A stretch of DNA of 64,000 nucleotides. It comes from Ectorhizobium quercum. GTDB taxonomy: Bacteria; Pseudomonadota; Alphaproteobacteria; Rhizobiales; Rhizobiaceae. Both the position numbers and the translations under genes were made by a program. The stretch is from contig NZ_JANFPI010000004.1 in NCBI RefSeq assembly GCF_026552795.1, positions 124,001 to 188,000 of the forward strand. The letters are read 5' to 3'. How positions within the stretch are numbered: the stretch's first letter is position 1; the number at the start of each line of letters is the position of its first letter. This document shows, piece after piece, positions 48,301 through 56,888 of this stretch. The notes below the pieces were generated by a model. The model saw nothing but the letters and a program-made list of their open reading frames with translations. It ran no database searches and was not told the origin of the DNA.

Positions 48301-48895
48301 CTTTTCCGGCGAGAACGGCGAGGCGGAGGCCCTGCCCGGCCGTTTCGCCGAGGCCGTGCGCGACGCCGACCTTCTCGTCCATACCGGCGACGATCCGGGC
48401 CGCGACCTGCTCGACGGCTCGGCGGACGTCGCCTTCATCGGCGGGTTTTCGGCGGCGGTGGCCGCACTCGGCGGCAAGGCCGATGTGATCGCGCTCGACA
48501 CCACCGATCCCGCCCGCCCCCGCGCCCGCTCGGTCAGCGAGGCCGTCGCCCGCGTGGTGCGGGGCCGCGCCGTCAGCCCGCGCTTCATCGCCGGCCAGAT
48601 GCGCCACGGCCCGCGCGGGGCGGCCGAACTGGTCGAAACCGTCGACCGTCTCGTCGGCTTCGCCGAAACCACAGAGGCCATCCAGCCCTCGCTGATCGAA
48701 GCCGTGTTCGACGCCTATCTGGGCGACGGGACGGTGCGCGATTTCCTTACCGCCCAGAATCCGGAAGGCGCGCGCTTCATGGCGAAGCGCTTTCTCTCCG
48801 CCCGCCGCCGCAACCTCTGGCATCCGCGCCGCAACAGCATCGACGCGCTGCTGGAATCCCTTCTTCGCGAAGATACGGAGGCGACGATCCGATGA
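45377..48895 (+). CDS. cobN: Cobaltochelatase subunit CobN with in-frame repeat insertion
   Basis: The 1172-residue large subunit of the aerobic ATP-dependent chelatase that inserts cobalt into hydrogenobyrinic acid a,c-diamide. CobN/Mg-chelatase motifs include HVGAHGAIEWLPGK and the DLWGSASLRNGGEDVAHAL region. The start MHILAGTSSS is four bases behind cobW. At about residues 449-492 an insertion rich in Pro, Gly, Ser and basic residues is encoded by a paired palindromic repeat. It sits between LSAYRAAMA and LPQAALQAVF, which I expect to be adjacent in other CobN proteins. The reading frame stays open. CobS and CobT are not in the window. Confidence 0.95.
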   Translation: MHILAGTSSSLDDIAEPVDLRQPAADVLVLSFSPSDLSGLAAAWGEGDVSLGLTQLSELRHPFSTDLWIEKTGSKAKAVLVRILGGHDRWAYGVAELSRIARENGIALALLPGECSQRDERLEAASTVSPEVLAALLACFREGGPENLKRAVGHLKALARGETAEIDAAEPVEKAGFYRPGHGIVPLETLLAGFPAEARRIPLLFYRSMLLANDAVPIDALFTALERHGFAPLPLFVTGLKDRPALAFAEDAFAAIRPAAIVTATAFSSGTDERGETLFDRFDAPVFQVVTATTPRAGWAENRRGLNPADLAMHVVLPELDGRILAGAVSFKEANEAGLAFNRPEPDRVEAVADRIAAHLRLRATPRAERNLVILIPDYPSAPGRTGYAVGLDVPESVRRMLIRLKDEGYAVEDIPATARDLLDRLEGGETLPLSAYRAAMADQTQTVPRPLLPSGEKVPEGRMRVDAPAQKSQGEPPHPAAATFSPTGRRGKSREPGITGDGPALLPQAALQAVFTTWGSPEEDESVENGRFRFRAARFGRITVALAPDRGRQAERRADYHDPALAPRHALIAFGLWMRRALDAHAIVHVGAHGAIEWLPGKVVALSSACFPEVVIGSLPVVYPFIVSNPGEAAVAKRRIGAVTLGHLPPPLVGAELSPEQQKLEQLADEYAQAEGLDRNRRDRLAKLIVETARDTGVAAEAGVAKTDDPETALVRIDAFLCDLKDFSLKDGQHIFGFSPPGETDPARIESARAEGEALIAALDGRRIRPGPSGAPARGRRDVLPTGRNLYAADPRTMPTPTAYELGRRAAEEVLRRHLQDHGDWPQSIVMDLWGSASLRNGGEDVAHALALMGARPVWDAATGRVTGVEVLPPAKLGRPRIDVTIRMSGLFRDMFAALIALLDTTMRAIAAREEAPGDNPLAEKARREGRLPPRLFGSAPGTYGAGIEDRLSSGDWQAREALGEAYLAMTSHAFSGENGEAEALPGRFAEAVRDADLLVHTGDDPGRDLLDGSADVAFIGGFSAAVAALGGKADVIALDTTDPARPRARSVSEAVARVVRGRAVSPRFIAGQMRHGPRGAAELVETVDRLVGFAETTEAIQPSLIEAVFDAYLGDGTVRDFLTAQNPEGARFMAKRFLSARRRNLWHPRRNSIDALLESLLREDTEATIR
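46723..46851. repeat. Paired rhizobial palindromic repeat inside cobN
   Basis: One unit (46723-46771, CCCCTTCTCCCC...GGGGAGAAGG...GCGGATGAGGG) and a second, inverted unit (46805-46851, CCCCCTCATCCGGCTGCCGCCACCTTCTCC...) enclose about 33 bp. Similar units occur three times at 52385-52612. The insertion keeps the cobN frame and adds about 43 codons. Confidence 0.9.
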
Positions 48896-50226
48896 CGGCG
48901 ATCCTTCCCGAGACCATGCGGCGCGGCGCGTGCCCCAGCCTTTCCGCCCCCATGCAGACCGGCGACGGCCTGCTCTGCCGCGCGGCACTCACCGCCCCGG
49001 CAAGCCCGCGGGCGCTGGTGTCGCTCTGCGCGGCGGCGCTGCGCCACGGCAACGGCATTCTCGACATTTCCGCGCGCGGCAATCTCCAAGCGCGCGGCCT
49101 CACGCCCGAAAGCGCCTGTCTGTTCGAGCACGAGGCGCGCACGTTCGGCCTGCCGCTGCGCGATGGCATCGCCATCGACACCGGCCCGCTCGCCGGGCTG
49201 GATGCGGCGGAAGAGGCCGATCCGCGCCCGCTGGCGGAAGCCATCCGGCAGGGTGTCGCCGAACGCGGGCTTGCCCCCCGGCTCGCCCCTAAAACGGCGG
49301 TGGTGGTGGATGGCGGCGGACGCCTGCCGCTGTCCGCCCTGCTCGCCGATATTCGTCTGCGGGCGGTGAAGAATGCGGGATGGCTGCTTTTCACCGGCGG
49401 GCCGGAAAGGCCGGACGCGGCGCACGGCCTGCTGACAGCGAACGATGCGGTCGAAACGGCGCTCATCCTCCTGTCGCAGATGGCCGAGAAGGGCCGCCGC
49501 TTCCGGGGCCGTGATTTCGGCGCGGACGCGGTGCGGGCGCTGGCCGGCGCCCGGCTTGCTCCCGCAAGGCCCGCCCCCGTGCCGGCCGGCGATCCGAAGC
49601 CGTTCGGCCTGTTTGCGCTGAACGACGGAAAGACGGCGTTCGGCATCGCCCCGGCCTTCGGACAGGTCCGCGCCGAAACGCTGATCGGCTTCCTGCACGC
49701 GGCGGAGGCGGCCGGCATCGAGGCGATCCGCCCCGCGCCGGGCCATGCGCTGCTGCTGATCGGCGCGCCTGCCGCCTGCGCGGCGATGGAAAAGGCGGCG
49801 GAAAGCGCCGGCTTCCTGACGCGGGCCGACGATCCGCGTGCGGCAATTGCCGTCTGCCCCGGCCAGCCCGCCTGCACCTCGGCGCTGTTCGATACGCATG
49901 CGCTGGCGGCGGAGGCCGCACGCCTGCCGCGCCTGCTCGACGGTTCGTTCACGCTGCACATTTCCGGCTGCGCGAAGGGCTGTGCCCATCCCGAGCCGGC
50001 GCTGATTGCGCTGTCCGGCCAGCCGGACGGCATCGCTTTTGCCTTCGACGGCAAGGCTGGCGCTCCCCCGACCGCGAGCCTCGCCATCGATCAGGCGGCG
50101 GAAACCCTGCGCACGCTCTCGGCGCTCGTTGAACTGAGGCGCGAGGCGGGCGAGACCGCCGCCCGCTGCCTTCGCCGTCTCGGTCCCGCCGGGATCGCCC
50201 CGGCGCTCACGAAAGGAACCTCATGA
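48892..50226 (+). CDS. cobG: Precorrin-3B synthase
   Basis: A nitrite/sulfite-reductase-like monooxygenase of 444 residues that hydroxylates precorrin-3A at C20 with ring contraction priming, using O2. The 4Fe-4S cysteines lie in CPGQPACTSALFD and HISGCAKGCAHP; the two ferredoxin-like repeats precede them. It marks the aerobic B12 route. It overlaps cobN by four bases and cobH by four bases. Confidence 0.94.
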   Translation: MTAILPETMRRGACPSLSAPMQTGDGLLCRAALTAPASPRALVSLCAAALRHGNGILDISARGNLQARGLTPESACLFEHEARTFGLPLRDGIAIDTGPLAGLDAAEEADPRPLAEAIRQGVAERGLAPRLAPKTAVVVDGGGRLPLSALLADIRLRAVKNAGWLLFTGGPERPDAAHGLLTANDAVETALILLSQMAEKGRRFRGRDFGADAVRALAGARLAPARPAPVPAGDPKPFGLFALNDGKTAFGIAPAFGQVRAETLIGFLHAAEAAGIEAIRPAPGHALLLIGAPAACAAMEKAAESAGFLTRADDPRAAIAVCPGQPACTSALFDTHALAAEAARLPRLLDGSFTLHISGCAKGCAHPEPALIALSGQPDGIAFAFDGKAGAPPTASLAIDQAAETLRTLSALVELRREAGETAARCLRRLGPAGIAPALTKGTS

Positions 50227-50855
50227 CCGTTTACGACTATATCCGCGACGGCAACGCCATTTACGAGAAATCCTTCGCGACCATTCGCGCCGAGGCCGAT
50301 CTTTCCGCCTTTTCCGAAGAGGAGGCGGACGTGGCGATCCGCATGATCCACGCCTGCGGACAGGTGGAGGCGGCGGCGCATTTCCGCTTCTCGCCCGGCT
50401 TCGTCGGCGCGGCGCGCGCCGCGCTCAAGGCAGGCAGGCCGATCCTCTGCGACGCGGAAATGGTGGCGCACGGCGTGACGCGGGCGCGGCTGCCGGCGAA
50501 CAATGCGGTGATCTGCACCCTGCGCGACCCGCGCACGGCGGAACGGGCGAAGGAAATCGGCAACACCCGCTCGGCGGCGGCGCTGGATTTCTGGGACGAG
50601 CATCTGGAGGGCGCCGTGGTCGCCATCGGCAATGCGCCGACCGCCCTGTTCTATCTGCTGGAAAAGCTGGAGGCCGGCGCGCCGCGCCCCGCCGCCATCG
50701 TCGGCATGCCGGTCGGCTTCGTGGGCGCGGCCGAATCCAAGGAGGCGCTTCTGGAAAGCCCGCTCGGCATTCCCCACGCCGTGGTCCGGGGCCGCATGGG
50801 CGGTTCGGCGATGACGGCGGCCGCACTCAACGCGCTGGCGAGGGCGGGGCTATGA
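50223..50855 (+). CDS. cobH: Precorrin-8X methylmutase
   Basis: A 210-residue enzyme that moves the methyl group from C11 to C12, giving hydrogenobyrinic acid. The catalytic His is in the motif AIRMIHACGQVEAAAHF-type stretch near residue 43; NTRSAAALDFW and GMPVGFVGAAESKEAL are also typical. It overlaps both neighbours by four bases. Confidence 0.96.
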   Translation: MTVYDYIRDGNAIYEKSFATIRAEADLSAFSEEEADVAIRMIHACGQVEAAAHFRFSPGFVGAARAALKAGRPILCDAEMVAHGVTRARLPANNAVICTLRDPRTAERAKEIGNTRSAAALDFWDEHLEGAVVAIGNAPTALFYLLEKLEAGAPRPAAIVGMPVGFVGAAESKEALLESPLGIPHAVVRGRMGGSAMTAAALNALARAGL

Positions 50856-51607
50856 CGGAAAAGGGCAAGCTCTGGGGCGTCGGCACCGGCCCCGGCGATC
50901 CGGAACTGATGACGCTGAAGGCGGTCAGGGCGCTTTCCGAGGCCCATGTCGTCGCCTTCTTCTGCAAGAAGGGCTCGACCGGCAACGGGCGCGCCATCGT
51001 GGCCGCCCATATCCGCCCCGGAACGGTGGAACTGCCGCTGGTCTACCCGGTGACGGTGGAAAAGCACCGCAAGAGCGACGATTACGGCACGGAGATTTCC
51101 GCCTTCTTCGACCGCTCGGCGGAAGAGATCGCCGTCCATCTGGAGGCGGGCCGCACGGTGGCGGTGCTCTCCGAGGGCGATCCGCTGTTCTACGGTTCCT
51201 ACATGCACCTGCATCTGCGGCTGGCGCCGCGCTTCGAGGCCGAGGTGGCGGCGGGCGTCACCGCCATGTCCGGCTGCTGGTCGGCGGCCGGCCTGCCGCT
51301 GGTGCAGGGCGACGATATCCTCTCCGTTCTGCCCGGCACGCTGGATGAGGACCTGCTGGCCGAGCGGCTTTCCGGCACGGATGGCGCGGTGATCATGAAG
51401 GTGGGGCGCAACCTGCCGAAGATCCGCCGGGCGCTGGAACGGGCCGGCAAGCTCGCCGGCGCGCTCTATGTCGAGCGCGGCACGATGGCCAATGCCGCGA
51501 TGATGCCGCTTGCCGAACGCGGCCCGGAGCCTGCGCCCTATTTCTCCATCGTGTTGGTGCCCGGCTGGCGGACGCGCCCGCAAGCCCGCGCGGAGGCGGC
51601 GGAATGA
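50852..51607 (+). CDS. cobI: Precorrin-2 C20-methyltransferase
   Basis: A SAM-dependent corrin methylase of 251 residues. The N-terminal GVGTGPGDPELMTLKAVRAL is the SAM-binding motif of the family, and SEGDPLFYGSYMHL and PGVTAMSGCW-like residues (AGVTAMSGCWSAAGLPL) follow. It makes precorrin-3A. Overlaps of four bases with cobH and cobJ indicate coupled translation. Confidence 0.95.
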   Translation: MTEKGKLWGVGTGPGDPELMTLKAVRALSEAHVVAFFCKKGSTGNGRAIVAAHIRPGTVELPLVYPVTVEKHRKSDDYGTEISAFFDRSAEEIAVHLEAGRTVAVLSEGDPLFYGSYMHLHLRLAPRFEAEVAAGVTAMSGCWSAAGLPLVQGDDILSVLPGTLDEDLLAERLSGTDGAVIMKVGRNLPKIRRALERAGKLAGALYVERGTMANAAMMPLAERGPEPAPYFSIVLVPGWRTRPQARAEAAE

Positions 51608-52362
51608 CCGGCGCGCTCAGCGTCGTCGGCCTCGGCCCCGGCGAACCCCGCTTCCTGACGCCGGAAGCCTCCGAAGCCATCGCGCAGGCGGAGGATTTCT
51701 TCGGCTACCTCCCCTATCTCGACCGGCTGGCGCTTCGCGACGACCAGCGCCGCCACGCTTCCGACAACCGCGAGGAACTTTCCCGCGCCGAGGCCGCGCT
51801 GACGCTGGCCGCCGCCGGGGGTAAGGTCTGCGTGGTTTCGGGCGGCGATCCCGGCGTCTTCGCGATGGCCGCCGCCGTCTGCGAGGCGATGGACAGGGGG
51901 CCGGAGGACTGGCGGGCCATCGATTTCAGGGTCGTGCCAGGCGTGACGGCCATGCTGGCGGTGGCGGCGAGCGCCGGCGCGCCGCTCGGCCACGATTTCT
52001 GCGCGATCTCGCTCTCCGACAACCTGAAACCCTGGTCCGTCATCGAACGGCGGCTGATCGCGGCGGCGGAGGCCGGCTTCGTCATGGCCTTCTACAACCC
52101 GGTGAGCAAGGCCCGCCCGCATCAGCTCGACACGGCCTTCGATGTGCTGCGCGCTCATCTGCCGGCCAAGGTGCCGGTGATTTTCGGCCGCGCTGCCGGC
52201 CGCCCGGACGAGGCGATCCGCGTGGTGCCGCTCGCCGAAGCGCGCGGCGCGATGGCCGACATGGCCACCTGCATCATCGTCGGCTCGGTGCAGACGCGGC
52301 TGATCGAGCGGCCGGGCAAACCGGCGCTGGTCTATTCACCGCGCTTCTGGGAGGAAGGATGA
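51604..52362 (+). CDS. cobJ: Precorrin-3B C17-methyltransferase
   Basis: A 252-residue tetrapyrrole methylase that methylates C17 with ring contraction. Motifs are VVGLGPGEPRFLTPEASEAI, VSGGDPGVFAMAAAV and FYNPVSKARPHQL. It is the last gene of the rightward run before the inverted cobK. A repeat cluster lies immediately downstream of its stop. Confidence 0.95.
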   Translation: MTGALSVVGLGPGEPRFLTPEASEAIAQAEDFFGYLPYLDRLALRDDQRRHASDNREELSRAEAALTLAAAGGKVCVVSGGDPGVFAMAAAVCEAMDRGPEDWRAIDFRVVPGVTAMLAVAASAGAPLGHDFCAISLSDNLKPWSVIERRLIAAAEAGFVMAFYNPVSKARPHQLDTAFDVLRAHLPAKVPVIFGRAAGRPDEAIRVVPLAEARGAMADMATCIIVGSVQTRLIERPGKPALVYSPRFWEEG

Positions 52363-52384
52363 GAATGGAGCGGCTGCGTCGCTA

Positions 52385-52612
52385 CCCCCTCTGGCTGCCG
52401 CCATCTCCCCCACGAGGGGGGAGAACGATGGGTGCACCGGTTTCCCGGCTCGCCGGCGTGGAAGACAACCTAACGGCTCCTGCGCCCTCTCCCCGAGGGG
52501 GAGAAGGTGGCGGCAGCCGGATGAGGGGGCTTGCACGGCAGGACCGTCGCGTTCGCTCCCCCTCATCCGCCCTTCGGGCCCCTTCTCCCCGGTGGGGAGA
52601 AGGGGGAGCCTG
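52385..52612. repeat. Cluster of three rhizobial palindromic repeat units between cobJ and cobK
   Basis: The units are about 52385-52424, 52484-52531 and 52556-52612, each with a CTCCCC...GGGGAG palindrome and a GGCGGCAGCCGGATGAGGG-type arm; the last is inverted relative to the middle one. It belongs to the same family as the pair inside cobN. The last unit runs into the 3' end of cobK. Confidence 0.88.
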
Positions 52613-53363
52613 GCAGGAACGCGGAAAATCGCCGCAGCACCATGTCCGCCACCGCCTCCACGCTCTCGCCGCTTTCCACCTCCGGCAAAACGGGCCGGGC
52701 GATCATCACCACCGGCAGGCCGAGCGCGCGGGCGGCGGCGATCTTGCCGTAGGCGGCCTCGCCGCCGGAGTTCTTCGAAACGACCACCTCCACGCCGTGC
52801 GCTTCGAGCAACGCCCTCTCCTCGTCCTCCGGGAACGGACCGCGCGCGGTGATGTAGTCCGCATCCGGCAGGGCGAGCGGCGGCTCGACCGGATCGACGC
52901 TGCGGATCAGGTAACGGTGCTGCGGCGCGGCCTCGAAGGGCAGAAGTTCGTTGCGTCCGAGCGCCACGAACACCCGGCGCGGCGCATCACCAAGCACGGA
53001 AACCGCCGCCGCGACGCTTGCCGCGTCGCGCCAGTCGTCGCCCGCCTGCCGCTGCCAGCCGGGGCGGCGCAGCGCGACCAGCGGCACGCCGGAAAGCGCC
53101 GAGGCGCGGGCGGCATTGGCGGAAATCTTCGCCGCATAGGGATGGGTCGCATCCACCAGCAGATCGAAACGGCCCTGCTTCAGAAATTCCGCCAGCCCTT
53201 CCGCGCCGCCGAAGCCGCCGGTCCGCACCGGCACGGGCTGGGCGGCGGGCGTCTTCGTGCGTCCGGCCAGCGAAAGCAGGCAATCGAAGCCGGCTTGGGA
53301 AAGCTGCGCGGCAAGCTGGCGCGCTTCGGTCGTACCGCCGAGAATGAGCAGGGAGGGTTTCAT
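52563..53363 (-). CDS. cobK: Precorrin-6A reductase, tail encoded by a repeat
   Basis: An NADPH-dependent reductase of 266 residues. Motifs are ILGGTTEARQLA at the N-terminus, DATHPYAAKISANA, RTGGFGG, and VVSKNSGGEAAYGKI. After the usual end (VLRRFSA) the frame continues into the palindromic repeat and adds about 16 residues (PGSPFSPPGRRGPKGG). The ATG overlaps that of cobL on the other strand (CATG). AGGAGACGAC is its ribosome binding site, within cobL. It is one of two genes on the reverse strand in the cluster. Confidence 0.94.
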   Translation of the reverse strand: MKPSLLILGGTTEARQLAAQLSQAGFDCLLSLAGRTKTPAAQPVPVRTGGFGGAEGLAEFLKQGRFDLLVDATHPYAAKISANAARASALSGVPLVALRRPGWQRQAGDDWRDAASVAAAVSVLGDAPRRVFVALGRNELLPFEAAPQHRYLIRSVDPVEPPLALPDADYITARGPFPEDEERALLEAHGVEVVVSKNSGGEAAYGKIAAARALGLPVVMIARPVLPEVESGESVEAVADMVLRRFSAFLPGSPFSPPGRRGPKGG

Positions 53364-54606
53364 GTCGTCTCCTGAATCGGATCGTCCCGTTTTAGCCGAT
53401 GCGCCGTGGCTGTCCATCGTCGGCATCGGCGAGGACGGTGCGGCGGGGCTGGGCGAAGCGGCGCGCGCGGCGATCGCCGGGGCCGCGCATGTCTTCGGCG
53501 GCCGGCGGCATCTTGAGCTTGCCGCCCCGCTGATTACCGGCGAGGCGCATCCCTGGCCCGTGCCCTTCGATCCCGGCATGGCGGCGGTGCTGGCGCTGAA
53601 GGGAAGCCGCGTCTGCGTGCTTGCCTCCGGCGATCCCTTCTTCTTCGGTGTCGGGGCGACGCTCTCGCGCCATCTGAGCCACGGCGAGTTTGTCGCCTTC
53701 CCCGCGCCGTCCGCCTTCTCGCTGGCGGCGTCGCGGCTTGGCTGGCCGTTGCAGGGGGCCGAATGCCTGTCGCTGCATGGCCGCCCGCTCGATCTCATCC
53801 GCCCGCACCTGCATCCCGGTGCGCGCCTCATCGCGCTGACCTCGGACGGAGACGGCCCGGCGGCGCTGGCGGGTCTGCTGGCCGGAAGCGGCTTCGGCGC
53901 ATCGCGGCTCACCGTTCTCGAAGCGCTCGGCGGGCCGCAGGAGCGCATCCGCACCCGGCCCGCGGAGAAATGGGACCTCGGCCCGGTCGATGCGCTCAAT
54001 GTCGTGGCGGTCGAGGTGACGGCGGGGGAGAACGCCCGCGTCCTTCCCTTCGGCTTCGGCCTCGCCGACGATCTGTTCGAGCATGACGGCCAGATCACCA
54101 AGCGCGAGATCCGGGCGCTGACGCTTTCGGCATTGTCGCCCCGACGTGGCGAATTGTTGTGGGATATCGGCGCGGGCTCCGGCTCCATCGGCATCGAGTG
54201 GATGCTGGCGCATCCGTCGCTCTCCGCCATCACCATCGAGCGCGATCCGGCCCGCGCCGAACGCATCGCGCTCAACGCTGCGCGGTTCGGCGTGCCGGGG
54301 TTGAAAATCGTCACCGGCGCGGCTCCGGCGGCGCTCGAAGGCCTGCCCGCGCCGGATGCGATCTTCATCGGCGGCGGCGGTTCGGGTGACGGCGTGCTGG
54401 ACGTGGCACTCGCCTCGCTGAAATCCGGCGGCCGGCTCGTCGCCAATGCCGTGACGCTCGACATGGAGGCGGTGCTGATCGCCGCACATTCGCGCCACGG
54501 CGGCGCGCTGACGCGGATCGAGGTTGCCCGCGCCGCGCCCATCGGCACGATGACCGGCTGGCGGTCCGCCATGCCGGTGACGCAATGGGCATGGGTGAAG
54601 CCATGA
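53362..54606 (+). CDS. cobL: Precorrin-6Y C5,15-methyltransferase (decarboxylating)
   Basis: A fusion of CbiE-type (N-terminal, SIVGIGEDG...[12 protein letters not shown]) and CbiT-type (C-terminal, [19 protein letters not shown]) methylases, 414 residues. It methylates C5 and C15 and decarboxylates the acetate chain at C12. The ATG overlaps the cobK start, with GGGAGG upstream inside cobK. It overlaps cobE by four bases. Confidence 0.95.
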   Translation: MSSPESDRPVLADAPWLSIVGIGEDGAAGLGEAARAAIAGAAHVFGGRRHLELAAPLITGEAHPWPVPFDPGMAAVLALKGSRVCVLASGDPFFFGVGATLSRHLSHGEFVAFPAPSAFSLAASRLGWPLQGAECLSLHGRPLDLIRPHLHPGARLIALTSDGDGPAALAGLLAGSGFGASRLTVLEALGGPQERIRTRPAEKWDLGPVDALNVVAVEVTAGENARVLPFGFGLADDLFEHDGQITKREIRALTLSALSPRRGELLWDIGAGSGSIGIEWMLAHPSLSAITIERDPARAERIALNAARFGVPGLKIVTGAAPAALEGLPAPDAIFIGGGGSGDGVLDVALASLKSGGRLVANAVTLDMEAVLIAAHSRHGGALTRIEVARAAPIGTMTGWRSAMPVTQWAWVKP

Positions 54607-54992
54607 TCGTCGCGGGCATCGGCTGCCGCAGGGGCACGGCGGCGGAGACCATTCTTGCCACGCTCGACGCGGCGTTGGCGGCGGCTTCCCTCAGCCGTGG
54701 TGCGCTGGCCGCGCTGGCGACCGGTGCGCTCAAGGCGGAGGAAGCCGGGGTGAAGGAAGCGGCGAACCGCCTCGGCCTGCCGCTGCGCATCGCGGACGAT
54801 GCCGCGCTCGCCGCCGCCGAACCGCGCCTTCTCACCCGTTCCGAGGCAAGCCACGGGGCGACCGGCAGCGGCAGCCTGTGCGAAGCCGCCGCCCTTGCCG
54901 CCGCCGGCGAAGGCGCAAGCCTGCTTGCCCCCCGTTTCATCCGCGAGGGCGTCACCGTCGCCCTCGCCCGCATGTCCGGAGACCATCCATGA
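54603..54992 (+). CDS. cobE: Cobalamin biosynthesis protein CobE (CbiG C-terminal-like)
   Basis: A 129-residue protein of the CobE/GbiG_C family with the typical [13 protein letters not shown] start and [11 protein letters not shown]. CobE is needed in the aerobic pathway but its chemistry is poorly known; CbiG C-terminal domains are related. Both ends overlap the neighbours by four bases, placing it between cobL and cobM. Confidence 0.9.
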   Translation: MIVAGIGCRRGTAAETILATLDAALAAASLSRGALAALATGALKAEEAGVKEAANRLGLPLRIADDAALAAAEPRLLTRSEASHGATGSGSLCEAAALAAAGEGASLLAPRFIREGVTVALARMSGDHP

Positions 54993-55753
54993 CCGTTCAT
55001 TTCATCGGCGCCGGCCCCGGCGCCGCCGACCTCATCACGCTGCGCGGCATGCGGCTGATTTCGACCTCCCCCGTCTGCCTCTATGCCGGCTCCATCGTGC
55101 CGAAGGAACTGCTCGACTATTGCCCGGCGGAGGCCCGCATCGTCGATACGGCGGCACTGTCGCTGGACGAGATCGAGGCGGAATATGTCGCCGCCCACGC
55201 GGCGGGCCGCGACGTGGCGCGGTTGCATTCCGGCGATCTTTCCGTCTGGAGCGCGGTGGCCGAGCAGATCCGCCGGCTGGAGCACCATGGCATCCCCTAT
55301 ACGATGACGCCCGGCGTGCCGGCCTTCGCGGCGGCGGCAAGCGCGCTGAAGCGGGAGCTGACCATTCCCGAAGTGGCCCAGAGCCTCGTCCTCACCCGCG
55401 TCTCCGGCCGCGCCTCGAAGATGCCGGCGGGCGAGACGCTCGCCGCCTTCGGCGCCACCGGCACGACGCTCGCCATCCATCTGGCGATCCACGCGCTGGC
55501 GAAGATCGTCGCCGAGCTCGCCCCTCTCTACGGTGCCGATTGCCCGGTCGCCATCGTCGTGCGCGCCACCTGGCCGGACGAGCGGGTGATCCGCGGCACG
55601 CTTTCCGACATCGAGGCGAAACTCGCCGCCGAACCGGCGGAACGCACCGCGCTCATTCTCGTCGGACCGGGGCTGGGCGCGCGGGATTTCCGCGAAAGCG
55701 CCCTCTATAGCGCCGATTACGTCCGCCGCTTCCGTCAGGGCCGGTCCGAATGA
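54989..55753 (+). CDS. cobM: Precorrin-4 C11-methyltransferase
   Basis: A 254-residue tetrapyrrole methylase. Motifs are [42 protein letters not shown] and [19 protein letters not shown] residues. The start at the ATG overlapping the cobE stop was chosen over a longer open frame. Its 3' end overlaps cbiD on the opposite strand by 19 bases. Confidence 0.95.
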   Translation: MTVHFIGAGPGAADLITLRGMRLISTSPVCLYAGSIVPKELLDYCPAEARIVDTAALSLDEIEAEYVAAHAAGRDVARLHSGDLSVWSAVAEQIRRLEHHGIPYTMTPGVPAFAAAASALKRELTIPEVAQSLVLTRVSGRASKMPAGETLAAFGATGTTLAIHLAIHALAKIVAELAPLYGADCPVAIVVRATWPDERVIRGTLSDIEAKLAAEPAERTALILVGPGLGARDFRESALYSADYVRRFRQGRSE

Positions 55754-56835
55754 GCCGCCGGCGCGAAGCCGCAGCGACCGCGAAGCGCGCCGTCGCGGTC
55801 GAAGACGAGGATTTCGAGCGCGATGCCGGGATGGTCGAGCGCCTTGGCCGCCGTCCGCCAGGCGCGCGCGGCGACCAGTGCCCCGAGGTCGAAGCCTGCC
55901 GCCTGCGCCAGCGCGAAGGCGTGCGCCACGGTGTTGGCGGCGGCGATTTCGCCCGCGAGTGCCTCGTCCGCCCCGCCTTGCCGGGCGAGTGCGGTAAGCG
56001 CCTCGAGATCGGCGAGGCCGCGCTTGGAATGCACGTCCAGCATGCCCTGCGCCAGCTTGGTCATCTTGGCGACCCCGCCGGCCACCGTGACCTTTTCGAC
56101 CGGGTGTTTCCTCAGATATTTCAGCATGCCGCCGACGAAATCGCCCATGTCGATCAGCGCGATGTCGTCGAGGCCGTGCAGCGCCTGTCCCGCCTTTTCC
56201 GAGGCGTTGCCGGTCGCGCCGAGAACGTGGGTAAGCCCCGCCGCGCGGGCGACGTCGATGCCGCGCCAGATCGAATGGATCCAGGCCGAGCAGGAAAAGG
56301 GAATGACGATGCCCGTCGTGCCGAGGATGGAAATGCCGCCGAGAATGCCGAGCCGCGGGTTGAGCGTGCGTTCGGCGAGCCTGGCGCCGTTCGCGACGGA
56401 AATCTCCACCTCGAAATCCTCCGAGCCCGTCGCTTCGCGGATCGCCTCGGCGATCATCCGGCGCGGCACGGGGTTGATGGCCGGCTCGCCCGGCGGCAGC
56501 GGCAGGCCGGGACGGGTGATCGTGCCGACGCCCGGCCCGGCGCGATAGGCGATGCCGCTGCCCGGTTCGCGGTGGCGCACGGTGGCGGAAATCGCTGCGC
56601 CGTGCGTCACGTCCGGGTCGTCGCCGGCATCCTTGATCACCGTGGCGCGGGCGAAACCCTCGCCTTTTTCCTGCGCGGCGAGCGCGAAGGCCGGGCGCTG
56701 GCCGCCGGGCAGCGTCACCGCGACGGGATCGGGAAACTCGCCGGAAACGAGCGCGGAAACGGCGGCCTTCGCAGCCGCCGCCGCGCAGGCGCCGGTCGTC
56801 CAGCCGCGCCGCAGGTCCTTGCCGTCCTCGATCAT
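55735..56835 (-). CDS. cbiD: Cobalt-precorrin-5B C1-methyltransferase (CbiD type)
   Basis: A 366-residue enzyme of the CbiD family, starting [25 protein letters not shown]; the RRGWTTGxCAxAA motif is the signature. [17 protein letters not shown] ([26 protein letters not shown]) and the [19 protein letters not shown] block follow. In an otherwise aerobic cluster it takes the place of CobF, which is missing. The start was set at the ATG nearest this motif. It is divergent from cobA across 53 bp. Confidence 0.93.
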   Translation of the reverse strand: MIEDGKDLRRGWTTGACAAAAAKAAVSALVSGEFPDPVAVTLPGGQRPAFALAAQEKGEGFARATVIKDAGDDPDVTHGAAISATVRHREPGSGIAYRAGPGVGTITRPGLPLPPGEPAINPVPRRMIAEAIREATGSEDFEVEISVANGARLAERTLNPRLGILGGISILGTTGIVIPFSCSAWIHSIWRGIDVARAAGLTHVLGATGNASEKAGQALHGLDDIALIDMGDFVGGMLKYLRKHPVEKVTVAGGVAKMTKLAQGMLDVHSKRGLADLEALTALARQGGADEALAGEIAAANTVAHAFALAQAAGFDLGALVAARAWRTAAKALDHPGIALEILVFDRDGALRGRCGFAPAAHSDRP

Positions 56836-56888
56836 GAACCATCCTATAAACGCCGGGCGGCGCGCCGTCACCGGCAAAAGGCTTTCGC

